Shown here in pieces: positions 1-11,317 of a stretch of DNA of 64,000 nt; the stretch's first letter is position 1; each line of letters starts with the position of its first letter. The stretch is taken from the NCBI GenBank assembly GCA_018398805.1, contig JAGFBZ010002021.1:1-64000 (forward strand), written 5' to 3'. A program made the position numbers and the translations under genes. The notes beneath the pieces are model-generated. The model was given only the letters and a program-made list of their open reading frames with translations, had not been told where the DNA came from and searched no databases. Origin of the DNA: Hirundichthys speculiger (lineage: Eukaryota > Chordata > Actinopteri > Beloniformes > Exocoetidae).

Positions 1-499
1 AGACATTTGTATATCAGAGATACTTGACTCGTGAGTCTTTGTGTTTTATTGTAGATTTCAAAATAAAGTACATTGGGATTATATTTTTGATAACTATAAA
101 TATATGTTTTAATTAAAGAAAATATTTTGGATGGAGGATTTGTCTTGACTCTTGTCAGATGCAGCTGGAGGAGGAATCAGTCTGTTGTGTGATACTTGCT
201 AATATAGTATGGGGCGTCTTAGCTTTAAACTTCCATTTTTTTTCTTTTTTGGTTTAGATAGTTTTTGCTCAAATCTAAAAATTAAAAAAAAGAAAAAAAT
301 GTTGGTTGCTTTGTTCCGTTTCTAAAAATCTGAAAAAGAAATGACAAGAATTAGATTGGAAGTTAAATTTTGGAGTGTTTTTTTTTTTAAGACATTTTCG
401 ATAAGATTATGTCGTTCTGACAGCTGGGCTGGATGTAAAGAAGCAGCAAGCTTTTTTTGTATTAGCGTATTCGTGAGAAATAAAAAAATAATAATAATT

Positions 500-1340
500 C
501 CGACACCCATATTTCCGAGGGCCGGTGAACGCAGCGCGGTTCGGCGGCCGCTGCGCTGATCTTTGTGCGAACGAAGCTTTCGCAGTTCGGAGCTGACGGA
601 GACTAACGCTCGGAGACGCGGACTTTGTGGCCAAAAATCTACCCTTACGGCGATCACACAGTCCTGGCGACGGATCTTAAAATGGTAAGGGGACGCTTGA
701 GATTTCCGGAGCGGTCGCGCCGATGTTGTAGCGACCGCCAGGTGAGCCTGGAGCTAACGGTTAGCCGACAGTTTCCCTGACTCATTATTGAACAGAAGCC
801 ATTTTACTCCAGACAGCTACTGCGACCCGACCGCTGCGTTCGGCTCGGCCGAGGCGACGTTTATTTATTTATGTTTTAAAAAACCGACCCCCTAACGACA
901 CTTTTAGTATAGATTTAACCGCCTCGAAAGCTCGTATCAGTTCTGGGATTAAAGGCTAGCCCAGGAAGCCGAGCCACCAGGCTATCCGGGGAAGCTAACG
1001 AGCCTTAGCGGTGTTGCGTAGCAGTCAGACTCCCGTCGTCCCCAGCGAGAGAGAGTCGCAGCGGTTGTTTTTTTTATTTTTATTCTTATCTTTTTATTAA
1101 AGAGCGGTCGACGTTTGACGTCAGGGTATTTGTTGCGACCGTAGCGCCCCAACGGAGCCGACTTTTCGGCTGGCCCAGCGGGGCCCCCCTCCCCCGTCTC
1201 TCTGCCCGCTGGTGCCGTGCTGTGCTCGGACGGAGGCTCGAACCTGGCGGAGCACCTGGAGAGAAGCGACCGAAGCGCAGACTTCCTGCCCTGGAGGTGT
1301 TTGGCGGCAGACACCGAGCGAGCTGCCGGAGGCTCCCCCG
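500..1340 (+). promoter_or_regulatory. cul1: GC/CpG-rich island, probable cul1 promoter region
   Basis: The base composition changes sharply from AT-rich DNA (1-480) to a CpG-dense stretch. It contains a perfect CRE palindrome TGACGTCA at 1116-1123 and a good splice donor (AATG/GTAAGG) at 684/685. It is the only CpG-island-like stretch upstream of the cul1 coding exons on the + strand, so I infer it is the TATA-less promoter and first-exon region. The transcription start cannot be placed from sequence alone. Confidence 0.55.
530..684 (+). other. cul1: Putative cul1 exon 1 (5' UTR, non-coding)
   Basis: A GC-rich stretch ends at a consensus donor (GTAAGG from 685). The first coding exon (16782-17188) has its own strong acceptor (pyrimidine tract then CAG at 16779-16781) with UTR before the ATG, so a separate upstream UTR exon is required. 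This is the best candidate. The 5' limit is a guess, and intron 1 would be about 16.1 kb. Confidence 0.45.
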
Positions 1341-1511
1341 GGCTGGAAGACCGTAAATATTCAGGTGGTGTTTCCTGTTGTGATGGGTGATGCTGACGCG
1401 TTTCTCTCAGGTTTACAGTTTTCAGCCCAGTTCAGTTTCTTTCACTAGACAGAGCCATTCCGGGATTGCTGCTGCTGCTCGTCCCTGATCTTTTACGAAA
1501 CCGTTTTTAAA

Positions 1512-2495
1512 TAGGGGTGCGCGATAACTATCGGGCCGATAATTGGAAATTATGACGTCATCCCGATAGGTCCGATATCATGACGAATAGCCCCGATAAC
1601 ATATATATTTCTGTCAACACGGCAGTGCCTCGCTCCCTCTGAGCCTTGAACGACCGATGTTCTGAACTGTTGTGAATGTTATGTTCAAGTAACGTCGGGA
1701 TAAGCAGAAAAACGATTACGCAGTATTCGCCCACATGTTACACATAAAAAAAGAAAAAATAGAAAAGGCCGAAAGAACGACTAGCAAACGAGGAAACGTC
1801 GGAATTGACGTTACACCTTGAATGCAGCCTGCAGCACAGCGTACTGATCACAACAAACATGGCGGCGTGGAACTTGGTTAAAGTTTCAGAAGAAGATAGT
1901 TTGGTGGTTATTTGTGACGAATCCTCCGAGTGAATTCTACGAGGAGGGAAGCACAAGCTTTAATACGTAAAACCTGATCAGCCTCCTACAACATAACAAT
2001 CACTTCCATGGAGTTTTGAAATCACGCTAGCGGAAGCTAATGCTAACGTGCTTCTCCTCTTCCCTCATTCCTCTCATCTAAAGCTTCCATGAGATTAAAA
2101 AATAAAAACTACTGAACCTCATTTACTTTAATTAAAGGTATTAATTTAAATGGAACCACAAGCCAAAATCCTTTAAATGTTAATCTTTTTCAGTTAGTAA
2201 TTCTGATTCATGTATTTCCATCAGTTCAAGGAGCCTTTATTTTTTTTATATCAGTCAGTAATGAACCTTATTTAAGTTAATGTGAGATATCAAATAGGTT
2301 TGTTTGATAGCTTTATGAAAATGTTTGAGAAGGCTTGACCAATAGTTTTATATTGGAAAAAATAAATATCTGTTCATTTTAAGAGTCTAAACTATTTTTG
2401 GTTTTGTTCATAGTATTGATGTAATGATCTTAGGTATATGTGTGTGTTATCGGTTATCAGTATCGGTTTTAAAAAACAATTATTGTGCATCCCTA
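1512..2495. mobile_element. hAT-like non-autonomous element, ATCGG family, copy 1
   Basis: Termini are TAGGGGTGCGCGATAAC at the left and GTGCATCCCTA at the right. Flanks TTTTTAAA (1504-1511) and GTTTTAAA (2496-2503) agree at 7 of 8 positions, the 8-bp duplication expected of hAT elements. Subterminal DNA is rich in GATAA/ATCGG. The internal part recurs at 6275-7630, 26580-27726, 36237-37699 and (reversed) 49865-50640. No coding capacity is seen. Confidence 0.75.
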
Positions 2496-3307
2496 GTTTT
2501 AAATTTATCAGTAAAGGCTACCAGAGCACCGCGGAAGTGCCCGTTATTATCCACCAGGTGGCAGCACCAGCTGGGTGTGCGCCCTGTCAGTCAAGACTGC
2601 AACAAAGATGCTCCACCTCTATTTCCTCGTTGGTGATGTGACGTGAATGAAGCGGCTGGCGGATCTCTGCGCAGAGAAGATGGAAGGTGTTGGTCCATGT
2701 GTGAAGGGAAGGATGAAACGGGAAGAATGTCGACGCGCTGAACCGTAAGAACAAATATCCCCGGTGGATATCAGCTGACCCCCGGTCCGACCCTCTGAAA
2801 CACCGGGCGAAACAGTTTCCTATTCACGACGGGGTCGTAGCTCCAAAATGTAATTTAGTTGCTACAGTAGGACCAACAAGGCATTCCCTTTTAAGAACAG
2901 AGAGAGGATTTGTGTTCGTAGAGCAAAAGTTGTCAACATACTGGCGAGTTAAAAAAAAAAAAAAACAGTACATTTTGGACCTCTCTGGAAACCCATCATG
3001 GGCCAGAGGAGAAAGTATGAGAAGTATCAGTGTCTCACCTTGGCCAGGTACAGGTGGAGAGGACAGATCCTTCCTCCGTCCTGGTGTAGAGTTGAGTCCT
3101 GTTGACCGAAGACGAGGGTTGGGCATCGTTTGGATTTTAACGATTCTGATTCCGATTCCTGTTCGATTCCGATTCTTTTTGATGTGTAGGTCAACAGATC
3201 GCGACTTATCTAACAGTAGAACTTTTTTCATAAAAAAACTGTGACACATTTACACGGGCGACAGGCCATTTTTATTCTCACACATGCTAGCATGCACATA
3301 TGCACAC

Positions 3308-4200
3308 TAGGGATGGCCTTAATTAATCGACTAATCGATGATTGATCATTAAGAATTTGGTCGAATAAATACATTTTCATCGATGAACCGAATGTTTTTT
3401 TGTTTTTTAAACAATCCGAATGTAGGTTATCAGTGCACGTCCTCAAACAATGCGATGCATTTCTCTGTGCCATCGATAGAAATTTGCCACCAGGGGGCAA
3501 CATTTCACCATCACCCTACCCTGGCTGGACTCAGTTGTTACATGCTAGCTTCTGTAGGTCATCGCCTAATCATGAAGCGGTCGCGGTGAAGTGTGGCGTG
3601 GAACCATTTTAGTTTAGAAAATGACCAAGTGTACTGCAATCACTGCAATGCTAATTACAAATACAATTAATCGACAACGACAATGATGTATCACTTGAAC
3701 AACGCGCATCCAAGCCTTGTAAAGGACGGTGGAGGCGGTTCATCATCAGCCTAGCCTAGCCTAGCCTAGCCTAGCCTCAACTCGGTGTTAGCACGGACCA
3801 GAAGGAGCTGCAGTGCACATCGAGCACACAACAAGCGCATCTTTTTAAGAAACAAAAAGCCTGTAATACTGACGCGCCTTGATATAAATTGTCCCTTTTA
3901 AGTAGTCTCCTCGATATCTATTCTTTTATTATCGTTGTTTTGTTTTTTTCTTAAAGAAAACAAATGTCACGTTATTCTCGACCACGAACATCCGGGCCAC
4001 TGAACACATCTGGGCATGCGCGGGCGCGGGCCATAGCAACCAGGCCATAGCAACCAGGCCAAAGGGGAAAACAAACGTCACGCCGATATCGAGAATATTT
4101 GTGATAGTTTTCAATATAAAAATGTTAATGATTAATCGATTATTAATCATTAATTCTCCCGACGATCGACGAATAAATCTTCACAGAATGCCCATCCCTA
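3308..4200. mobile_element. hAT-like element nested in another hAT-like element
   Basis: Termini are TAGGGATGGCC and GCCCATCCCTA. Flanks ATGCACAC and GTGCATAC are a degraded 8-bp duplication (6 of 8). Subterminal TTAATCGATTAAT-type palindromes are present. It carries a broken BED zinc-finger exon (3572-3740) and a run of the pentamer CCTAG near 3750-3776. Confidence 0.65.
3572..3740 (+). pseudogene. Broken BED zinc-finger exon (ZBED/hAT transposase N-terminus)
   Basis: Reading from ATG at 3572 gives five codons and a stop. The same frame then shows an aromatic-led block (AWNHFSLENDQVYCNHC) and, after an in-frame TAA at 3667-3669, STTTMMYHLNNAHP. The C-x2-C and H-x4-H spacing with the STTTMMYHL block is characteristic of BED fingers at the N-terminus of hAT transposases and ZBED proteins. 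Two stops mean it is not functional. It lies inside the nested hAT-like element and supports that classification. Confidence 0.65.
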
Positions 4201-4369
4201 GTGCATACGCAGAATTCACTTACAGCCTAAATGTTCAACAACTTACAGTTGGCAGTCGGCCTCCAAAATACATTTTTCCCTACAAAAAACAAAATCAACA
4301 TTTTTTTTGTTTAGGAAGGACGACCGTATCTGCTCTTTCAGTAAACAGACAAAAACATAACCTCCTTGG

Positions 4370-4636
4370 CGGAGGTAAAAAATTGTTCGTTTATGCTCAT
4401 ACAGACAAGGGGCCCTCCCAGCCAATGGGATGCCAGGTAGATGCTAGCTGATAGCCAATGGCAGAGCAGCTACAAGTATGTTTACGTTCGGTAAACTCTG
4501 GGAGCTGCGAGTAGCAGCGCTACTGTATTTCTGCCTTTAGCATCCTGAAATTTGTTTCCTAACTAGAGGCAATATTTTCCCGTAACCTGAAAACTTCGTA
4601 CGTAGAAACGTTCGTAAGTGGAGGTACCACTGTATA
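4370..4636. mobile_element. Dispersed repeat containing the seed of the 33-bp array
   Basis: The block from CATACAGACAAGGGGCCCTC to the GGTACCACTGTA end recurs around 30821-33190. Here the segment AGCCAATGGGATGCCAGG is present in only about one and a half units, whereas in cul1 intron 16 the same spot is expanded to about 68 units. It sits inside the older hAT-like element. Confidence 0.7.
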
Positions 4637-5295
4637 TGCTTCCCGCAGGTGTTTCACTGCGCCAGGTAGCCGTCATTTCCCGGACTGAAATGCAGCCAAA
4701 CTGGAGAGCGCCGTCTCTTGGGATCCATGTTGTGGCGAGTGAAGTCCCGACGTGACGTCGCCGCTAGCGCGGAGTTGAGTACGCCGGGCGGAGTAACATC
4801 AACAAACTAGCGTAGTAAAAAAAAAAAAAAAAAAAAAAAAAACTAGCGTGGAGATTTAGTAACCGAAAAAAGGAATCGAAATTCAAAAATCTTCTAAACG
4901 ATTCCAGAACCGGACGTTAGGAACCGATTCTTACTTGGAATCGTTTTCCGGTGCCCAGCCCTAATTATCATTGAAACATAACTTCAGGTATTGGAATAAA
5001 GTGCAACATTTATTCAGTGTAGGATAAAGCATATATAAATCTAATAAGTCTGTTAATGAGGTCAGAGTATCATTTCATATTCTAAGATATTGATGCTAAA
5101 ACCGATACCTCGTTTTCTGTGCTGATTCCTAAACGATCCGTCTCGTGGTTTAAGGTTTAACTTGTTTTATCAAAGCAAATGCTGTAAAGTTTGTGACGAG
5201 GGCCCTCTGGTGGACAAACGATGCAACAGCAGCAGTCAGATGGCCAACCATAGCTATTCACTTACTCCAATTTCACTGGTACCAAACCAGTTAGG

Positions 5296-5645
5296 ACTGG
5301 ATTGGGGCAATATATCGCGATTTTATCGGTGGCCCGATATAAATATCGATTTTCAGCTCCTAATATCGATTTTTTTTCTTTTTTTTTTTTTTTTTTTTAG
5401 GAAAATTCATTCATTCATTTAAATGTGCAAAAACACTAATAATAAATAATAAATAGGTTGTTTTGAAGCAAATAGTTTTGACTCAGTTTGTCCTGATGAA
5501 CATATACAGCAACTTGATTTTTCATCTCTACTTTTAATTTTGATATTAACTGGGTAGAATATCGCAATATATCATGATATCGTGATAATATCGTATCGTG
5601 ACTCGAGTATCATGATGCGTATTGTATTGCGAGGTCCTTGCATCC
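5296..5645. mobile_element. Short AT-rich element, ATATCGCGATTTT family
   Basis: The block from CAATATATCGCGATTTT through GTATTGCGAGGTCCTTG recurs at 8307-8690 and 34965-35277 with the same internal text (AATAAATAGGTTGTTTTGAAG). It looks like a non-autonomous DNA element. The terminal repeats are imperfect and I could not fix a target duplication. Confidence 0.5.
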
Positions 5646-6274
5646 TACACACACTTATTCACGTCTTATTGTAGCGTTTTTTCCCTCTTAACAAACAGCT
5701 CTGCCTTATTATTTAACTTCTGTGTTCAGGTCGAGCTGAGATGTTTGATTTGTTGGTCCTCACAGGTGAATTAGTCTCCCAGGTGACAGCAGGGTGATGA
5801 TGCAGAGTCCAGTTTCAGGGTTGGTGGCCATACGGCTGGAGAACAGGAGTATTTATTTGCTCCGTCATGACTTGTGGAATTTGTCAGTTTGAGGAGAATC
5901 CCGTTAGCTCCCTGAAATAACTCAAACGCTGCCGTCTGCTTCGCCCTGATGTTAGCTAGTTCTGTTCTGTTGTGGAGTCAGTTGTCTCCCGTTAGATTCA
6001 CCTGGTCTGTAACTGAGCAGGTTTTTGGGTTTCATATGTAATGATGTACCTGCTGGAGGGATTTCATCCACACATGTTTACGCGACACGCATGTGACACG
6101 CGTGATACGAGCTTTCACAACAGCCCACTCACACTGGCTGAGCGTCGTAGACTCGTCCTTCCTCTGCAGACGAGCACTGACGAGGCGTAAAGTGACTAAT
6201 GAACCGTTAGGAAACCAGGCTGCTTTTGAGTTAACGATGACGACGAGTTAAAACCAGGCTGCTCTTTAGAAATT

Positions 6275-7630
6275 CAGATGCAGTATTTTCTCACATGTTA
6301 CACATAAAAATAGAAAAGGCTGAGAGAACGACTAGCAAACGAGGGAACGGAGGAATTTACGTTACACCTTAAATAAGTGCTGGGCGATATGGAAAAAATC
6401 ATATATCACGATATTGACTATTTTATATCACGATAATGATATATATCACGATATACCATAATAAAGTATGTTTTCATTTATTCTCTGAAAAGTTTGACAA
6501 AAATTTCATTGCTTACTTTTCAACTTTATTTTGAAAGGACATTTAGCTGAACTGTCACAAACATACATTTTAGTGCAGCAAAAACAGGTAGGTACAGAGG
6601 TACAGTAGCTTTCACATTTTTTTAAAGTGCACAACAGTTTTCTGAGAGGAAAAACACATTTTTGCACTGAAGTTCAGGTATAAAAAATAAATATAATAAA
6701 TTATTTTTCAACTTTCTGAAATCTGTAACCTTGTAGTGCAAAGTTTGCAAACCAATATAAAGTGTCTAAAGTAAACATCAGGGTTGAAGAGAACTCTGTT
6801 TAAGGCATTAACCATGAATAAAAGTGCAAACATAAAAGGCTACTTTGTAGAAGTAGATATGATTCTATCAAATTTATCGTTGCGGGTTATTTAATTACAT
6901 ATTTGCTGTAATATTTGATAAAATTAGGTTAGAAACGATAGAAGAGAAGAGAAATGGCACGATACACACTTTTCTATGGTCCCCACGATATGTATCGTCA
7001 TATCGCCCAGCACTACCTTGAATGCAGTTAAAGTTTCAGAAGAAGATAGTTTGGTGGTTATTTGTGACGAATCCTCCGAGCGAAGGAGGGAAAAATAGCA
7101 CAAGCTTTAATCCGTCAAACCTGATCAGCCAGCTACAGTATAATAATCGCTTCCCTGGAGTTTTGAAGTCGTGCTAATGTGAGCTAATGCTAACATGCGC
7201 AGGCCAGCAGCTAGTCTCTCCTCTCCCTCATTCCTCTCATCTAAAACTTCTGAGATTTAAAAAAAAACAATTGAACCTCACTTACTTTAATTAAAGGTAT
7301 TAATTTAAATCGAACCACAAACTAAAATCCTTTTAAATGTTTATCTTTTTCAGTTAGTAATTCTGATGCATGTATTTCCATCACTTCAAGGAGCCTTTAT
7401 TTTTTATATCAGTCAGTAATGAACCTTATTTAAGTTAATGTGAGATATCAAATAGCTTTGTTTGACAGCTTTATGAAAATGTTTGAAAGGCTTGTCTCTG
7501 TTAATTTTAAAAAGTCCAAATTATTTTTGGTTTTGTTTATAGTATTGATGTAATGATCTAAAGTATATATGTGTGTGTGTTATCGGTTATCGGCCTTTAG
7601 GAGCTGAAAGCTATCGTACATCTCTACTTC
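6275..7630. mobile_element. ATCGG-family element fragment, interrupted by another element
   Basis: Sequence matching the inner part of the 1512-2495 element (ATGTTACACATAAAAA, then AGTTTCAGAAGAAGATAG, then TTATCGGTTATCGG) is interrupted at 6375-7015 by a separate element with an 8-bp duplication. The left end of the host copy is missing. No coding capacity. Confidence 0.6.
6375..7015. mobile_element. hAT-like MITE, AGTGCTGGGCGATATG family, copy 1
   Basis: Inverted termini AAGTGCTGGGCGATATG and CATATCGCCCAGCACTA. Flanks CCTTAAAT (6367-6374) and CCTTGAAT (7016-7023) are a 7/8 duplication. Sister copies of the host repeat give the empty site (ACACCTTGAATGCAG, for example near 1816), proving insertion. 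Other copies are at 52553-53190 and 55804-56424. Confidence 0.8.
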
Positions 7631-8306
7631 TCATTCACACCGTGTTGTTCCTGGTTATGTTTAGTTCTTCTTAAGTCGATCTAAACCGGCCACCAGTCTC
7701 TGTTTGACTTGTTTTATTAATGCTGATTAGAGCAGTGGAAATTGAAAGCTGCTTACGCCAATAAAACGCCCGTCTCTGCCGCCCGGCCTCACGTTTGATG
7801 GTCTGTGTACACAGATTTATCTTTCATGATGGTTTATGTCCCGTTCATCTCCTCCAGAGGTTCACAGGTTTTATTCCAACCAGTCTGTAACAGCTGGGCT
7901 GCTTTCAGGATACACGACTGACGGGGGGCTGGTGGGAAGGAGGCGTAACCTCACCCTGATCAGGAGCTGATTATTTAAAAATGTAAAAACAAATCTAAAT
8001 CTCTTGGTACTGTGGCGTGGCGAGTTTTTGGCTCATAACTTTTTACAGCGTCTTCCCTTTTATTTGTGGACTTGTCTTCCAAACAATGAGCACCACATGC
8101 TTTACTCTTTCATTCAGGGCGTTTACATGGAGGGAAACGTGTCGCGTTAGTGAAGCGCTCGCGACTCCAGACGTCACATGACCGGCAGCGCCAGATTCAA
8201 ACAACATTTGGAAACGCTACCAGTAGCTCTAGTTCAATGTGCGGAGAATTGAAGTAAACTGAAAAGTTTTCCATTAATCCCCAAAGGAAAACTTTGTTGT
8301 TACAGT
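7631..8306. other. Intronic DNA with no recognisable feature
   Basis: Unique-looking cul1 intron 1 sequence with mixed composition. I see no exon, repeat unit or element terminus here. Confidence 0.5.
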
Positions 8307-8690
8307 TAGGGGTGTGAAAAAAAAAAAAAAGATTTCGCAATATATCGCGATTTTCTGTCGCCCAATATAATATTGATTTTTCAGCTCCTAATGTTGATTT
8401 TTTTTTTAGGAAAATTTTTTAATTTTCACATTTAAATAGTTTAAAATTTAAATGTGCAAAAACACTAATAATGAACAATAAATAGGTTGTTTTGAAGCAA
8501 ATAGTTTTGACTCAATTTGTCATTATCATCTGATGAACATATACAGCAACTTAATTTTTCATCTCTACTTTTAATTTTGATATTAACTGGGTAGAATATC
8601 GCAATATCATTATATCGTATCGTTGACCCAAGTAAATGTTGATGATATCGTATTGGGGGGGTCCGCAATACGTGACCCATGTATCGTTAT
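8307..8690. mobile_element. Short AT-rich element, ATATCGCGATTTT family, copy 2
   Basis: Shares AATATATCGCGATTTT, the ATAAATAGGTTGTTTTGAAG block and the AACTGGGTAGAATATCGC block with 5296-5645 and 34965-35277. Non-coding. Confidence 0.5.
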
Positions 8691-8889
8691 ACATATCGGT
8701 ACATTTATCAGGAATATAGTCAGACGTGAGGTTAGAAGCTGTTGGATTGGAGGTGTGGTTGATGACATCACAAATGACATCACAAATGCATTGGAAGGTT
8801 GCGTTTGTTGCCTGGCAACAGCTGATGTCACATGCAACTTTGGCAGGTGAACTCTCTCGGTAGACGGCGTGCATAGATGCTCACTCCAC

Positions 8890-9091
8890 TTTTCATCTAA
8901 CCCCCACGACTCACACACTACATTACCCATAAGGCCACCTTCTCAAAGGGGCCAGGCTGGCTCACAGCATTTCTTCACTGTGAGAGAACGCGCACAACAT
9001 CCTGTGATGTTTCCGCGATTTTTAAATTTTTTTAAAATAATATATATTTCTGAAAAAAATCCGCGAAATGACGAGGGACCACTGTATTGTT
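8890..9091 (-). mobile_element. Pogo/Tigger-like element fragment (truncated, reverse)
   Basis: The reverse complement matches part of the 17508-18455 element (GAAATGCTGTGAGCCAG and the ATGGGTAATGTAGTGTG block). It ends at GAGGGACCACTGTA, the element terminus. The other end is lost. Confidence 0.6.
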
Positions 9092-10360
9092 GTTTATGTT
9101 GCTCTGTAATTCCTCCACCGACCACTAGAGAGCAGTGTCGGCTCTTTTCTGCGGTGCTGTAGCTTGTGGTGTTGTGCTTCCTTTAGTTTACTTCAAAGCA
9201 GATAGTATTTGTGAGTTTGTGCTGAAAAATATTGTTTCCCTTCCATATATGATGTCATTCAGAAACTTGAAAATTCCTCTAATTTTATTTTTAACATATA
9301 TCCAGTTGTATATGAATATAGACCTTGTAGTGTGTGAAATATGCTCATTTAGCTCTGTTGTTTTTGAGCGGGAATCTCAAAAATCGGCCTAGTTAGGAAG
9401 GTGCTTTAAATATTTTTTCTTCTTTGCTCTTAAATCTTCAGAAAACAGCCGGTTCGCTCTTTTTTTTTCTCCATCTTCTGTTCTCCGTGGCTTTTACAGT
9501 GATGTTGTGGTCACTCTTTTTTTTTTTTTTTTTTTTTTTTTATAAAGTGTCCATTGCACAAACGGTCCATTTCAGGATAATAAAAGCGCTGCGACTGATT
9601 TAGCAACCCAATTAGACGGCAACAGTTTTAGTAATGATTGTGATTTTGCTGCAGCGTTAAGGGAGGAGGTCAGGTGACTCTGCAGCACGCAGGTGGCAGG
9701 TGTGTTTCTTGACTGCAGCTCGCATGCCTGCGTGCATTAAATGTAGGGAATTAGGCTGCAGAGTCTGGCCGGGACACACGGTGACCAGGCTAATCTGATT
9801 TACGGAGCTGAGCTTTTTTTCCCATGAGCGCCGCTCCGCCTCTCTCTCCTCCACTCCTCCCTGCGTCCGTCGCAGTCAGTAAACGTCTCAGTTCAGGTTC
9901 AGGAGTTAAGAGTTAAGATGGCCGCTGCGACGCGCGCCGGGAACATTCGCCCAGAGTCACAGTTGAGGCGTAGAGCCGCTGACGTGAAAGTTTGAGGGTT
10001 TTTGGAGTCCTGCTGCTGGTTTTGACGGGTGGGTGAATCTGAATGTAAAGACATTTGCTTGGCAGAGCTCCACGTTTGCTAAGAGCAGCTATCCAGTCAG
10101 GTAGGTGAAACCAAATACAATATCTTTAATCTTTCAGCACTGACCATCTTTGAAGTAAACCAGCGGGAGGGTTCACACATGGATGTTGTTTTCCTGCTGT
10201 CATCTCAGATGTCCAGCGAGCTGGATTTAGGTTAAAGCTGTTCCTCCAATCCAAGTTTAGCTCGATTCCTAATCCCAAAAAAAAAAGAGATTTATTTATT
10301 TATCTATTTATTTTTAAGATTTAGTGGCTCTTGTGGCCTTTATTTACAGTGAGAATAGAG
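9092..10360. other. Intronic DNA, no gene; contains a T-run near 9518-9541
   Basis: cul1 intron 1 sequence. A poly-T run of about 24 bases lies near 9518-9541. Several G+C-richer patches (9830-9960) have no convincing exon. Nothing else supported. Confidence 0.45.
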
Positions 10361-10372
10361 AAGACAGGCAAT

Positions 10373-11129
10373 GGCCACGGTTACATGATTTTTTTAAATT
10401 CGGAATTAATAATTCCAAATTAAATAATTCCGAATTAAACTATTTTCCTTCGAGTTTACATGGAAATAGTAATTCCGAATTGAGGTTTACATGGACAACA
10501 CGTTTGTTTGGCTTTATCCAATTCCGCTTAAGGTCTGGGGGTTGAGGAAGGGTTCTGATTGGATAGGAGGGGCGGACGTCTTTACGTCTACCGGAAGAAA
10601 ACAAACTTAGCAACAACTCGGTTAGCAACAACATTCCACTTATTTTTGACCTGGGTGGCGTCTCTATCTGCGAAACCTCCTTCATTTAACCTAGCCGCTA
10701 CAACTTTGAAAAGCTCACAATTTTTATGTTTCCTGCCATCTGTTCTTTTAATTATTTCCAGTTCCTCCAAGCTATTTATTAAATAAATCGTCTCTGCTCT
10801 TGACCACCGTTTACTGCGTGCTGCCATCTTGAAACTTTGTTTTGAAAACAAGCCCAGCGGAATATAAGCGTCATCACGACAGACGGGCAAGAGAACTAGC
10901 ATGCGCAGAAAGACAGGAATTAATTTTAACAGGAATGAGTGTAAACATGACCGCGGAATTATTTTATTCGGAATTAAAAGCAGAATAAACCAGCCACTTA
11001 CTTCGGAATTAAGTTTAATTCGGAATTGACATTTTCATATGGAATTAGGTGTTTACATGGTAACTTTTATTCGGCTTTAACTTGAATTCTGAATTAAAGA
11101 GGAATTAAACGTCCCATGTAAACGCACGG
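10373..11129. mobile_element. Harbinger-like element with Myb-like ORF, copy 1
   Basis: Near-inverted ends CCACGGTTACATGA and CATGTAAACGCACGG, with many internal AATTCGGAATTAA blocks. Copies lie at 20560-22321 (split by a hAT) and 55054-55785. It encodes on the minus strand a Myb/SANT-like protein. PIF/Harbinger elements carry a Myb-like partner besides the transposase, so I place it there tentatively. No transposase is present. Confidence 0.6.
10588..10827 (-). CDS. Myb/SANT-like DNA-binding ORF of a Harbinger-like element
   Basis: The ORF begins MAARSKRWSRAETIYLINSL at 10827 and ends at 10588, about 79 aa. The tryptophan-led first helix (KRWSRAET), central LFKVVAARLNE and final QVKNKWNVV are the three-helix pattern of Myb/SANT-like (trihelix) domains. 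A near-identical ORF sits in the copy at 55239-55481. It may be only the first exon of a longer gene, or a relict. Expression is unknown. An upstream in-frame extension exists but starts outside the conserved block. Confidence 0.5.
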   Translation of the reverse strand: MAARSKRWSRAETIYLINSLEELEIIKRTDGRKHKNCELFKVVAARLNEGGFADRDATQVKNKWNVVANRVVAKFVFFR

Positions 11130-11317
11130 AGTGTAGGGTCACAGGTCTGGAGTCGAACCTGCGACCGCTGCAGGACTGTGGAAAAGAAGATTAAAGAATA
11201 TATTTTATATAGTACATTAAATAAATAGTTTTATCTATTTGCTCTTGTACCAATTCTTTCCTCTGATTACTTTGGCTGATAGTTGTTTAACAACACCAGT
11301 GTTCCTTTTTATCTTTT

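Larger units (their letters stand above)
3114..4963. mobile_element. hAT-like element with nested insertions
   Basis: Termini GGGTTGGGCATCG and GGTGCCCAGCCCTA match the element at 19812-20303. Its body is split by a second hAT-like element (3308-4200) and by a further repeat (about 4370-4636). Between 4637 and 4800 it resumes the sequence found in the 20-kb copy, in which a BED-finger ORF is read on the minus strand. An A-run of about 24 bases lies near 4818-4841. Confidence 0.65.
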
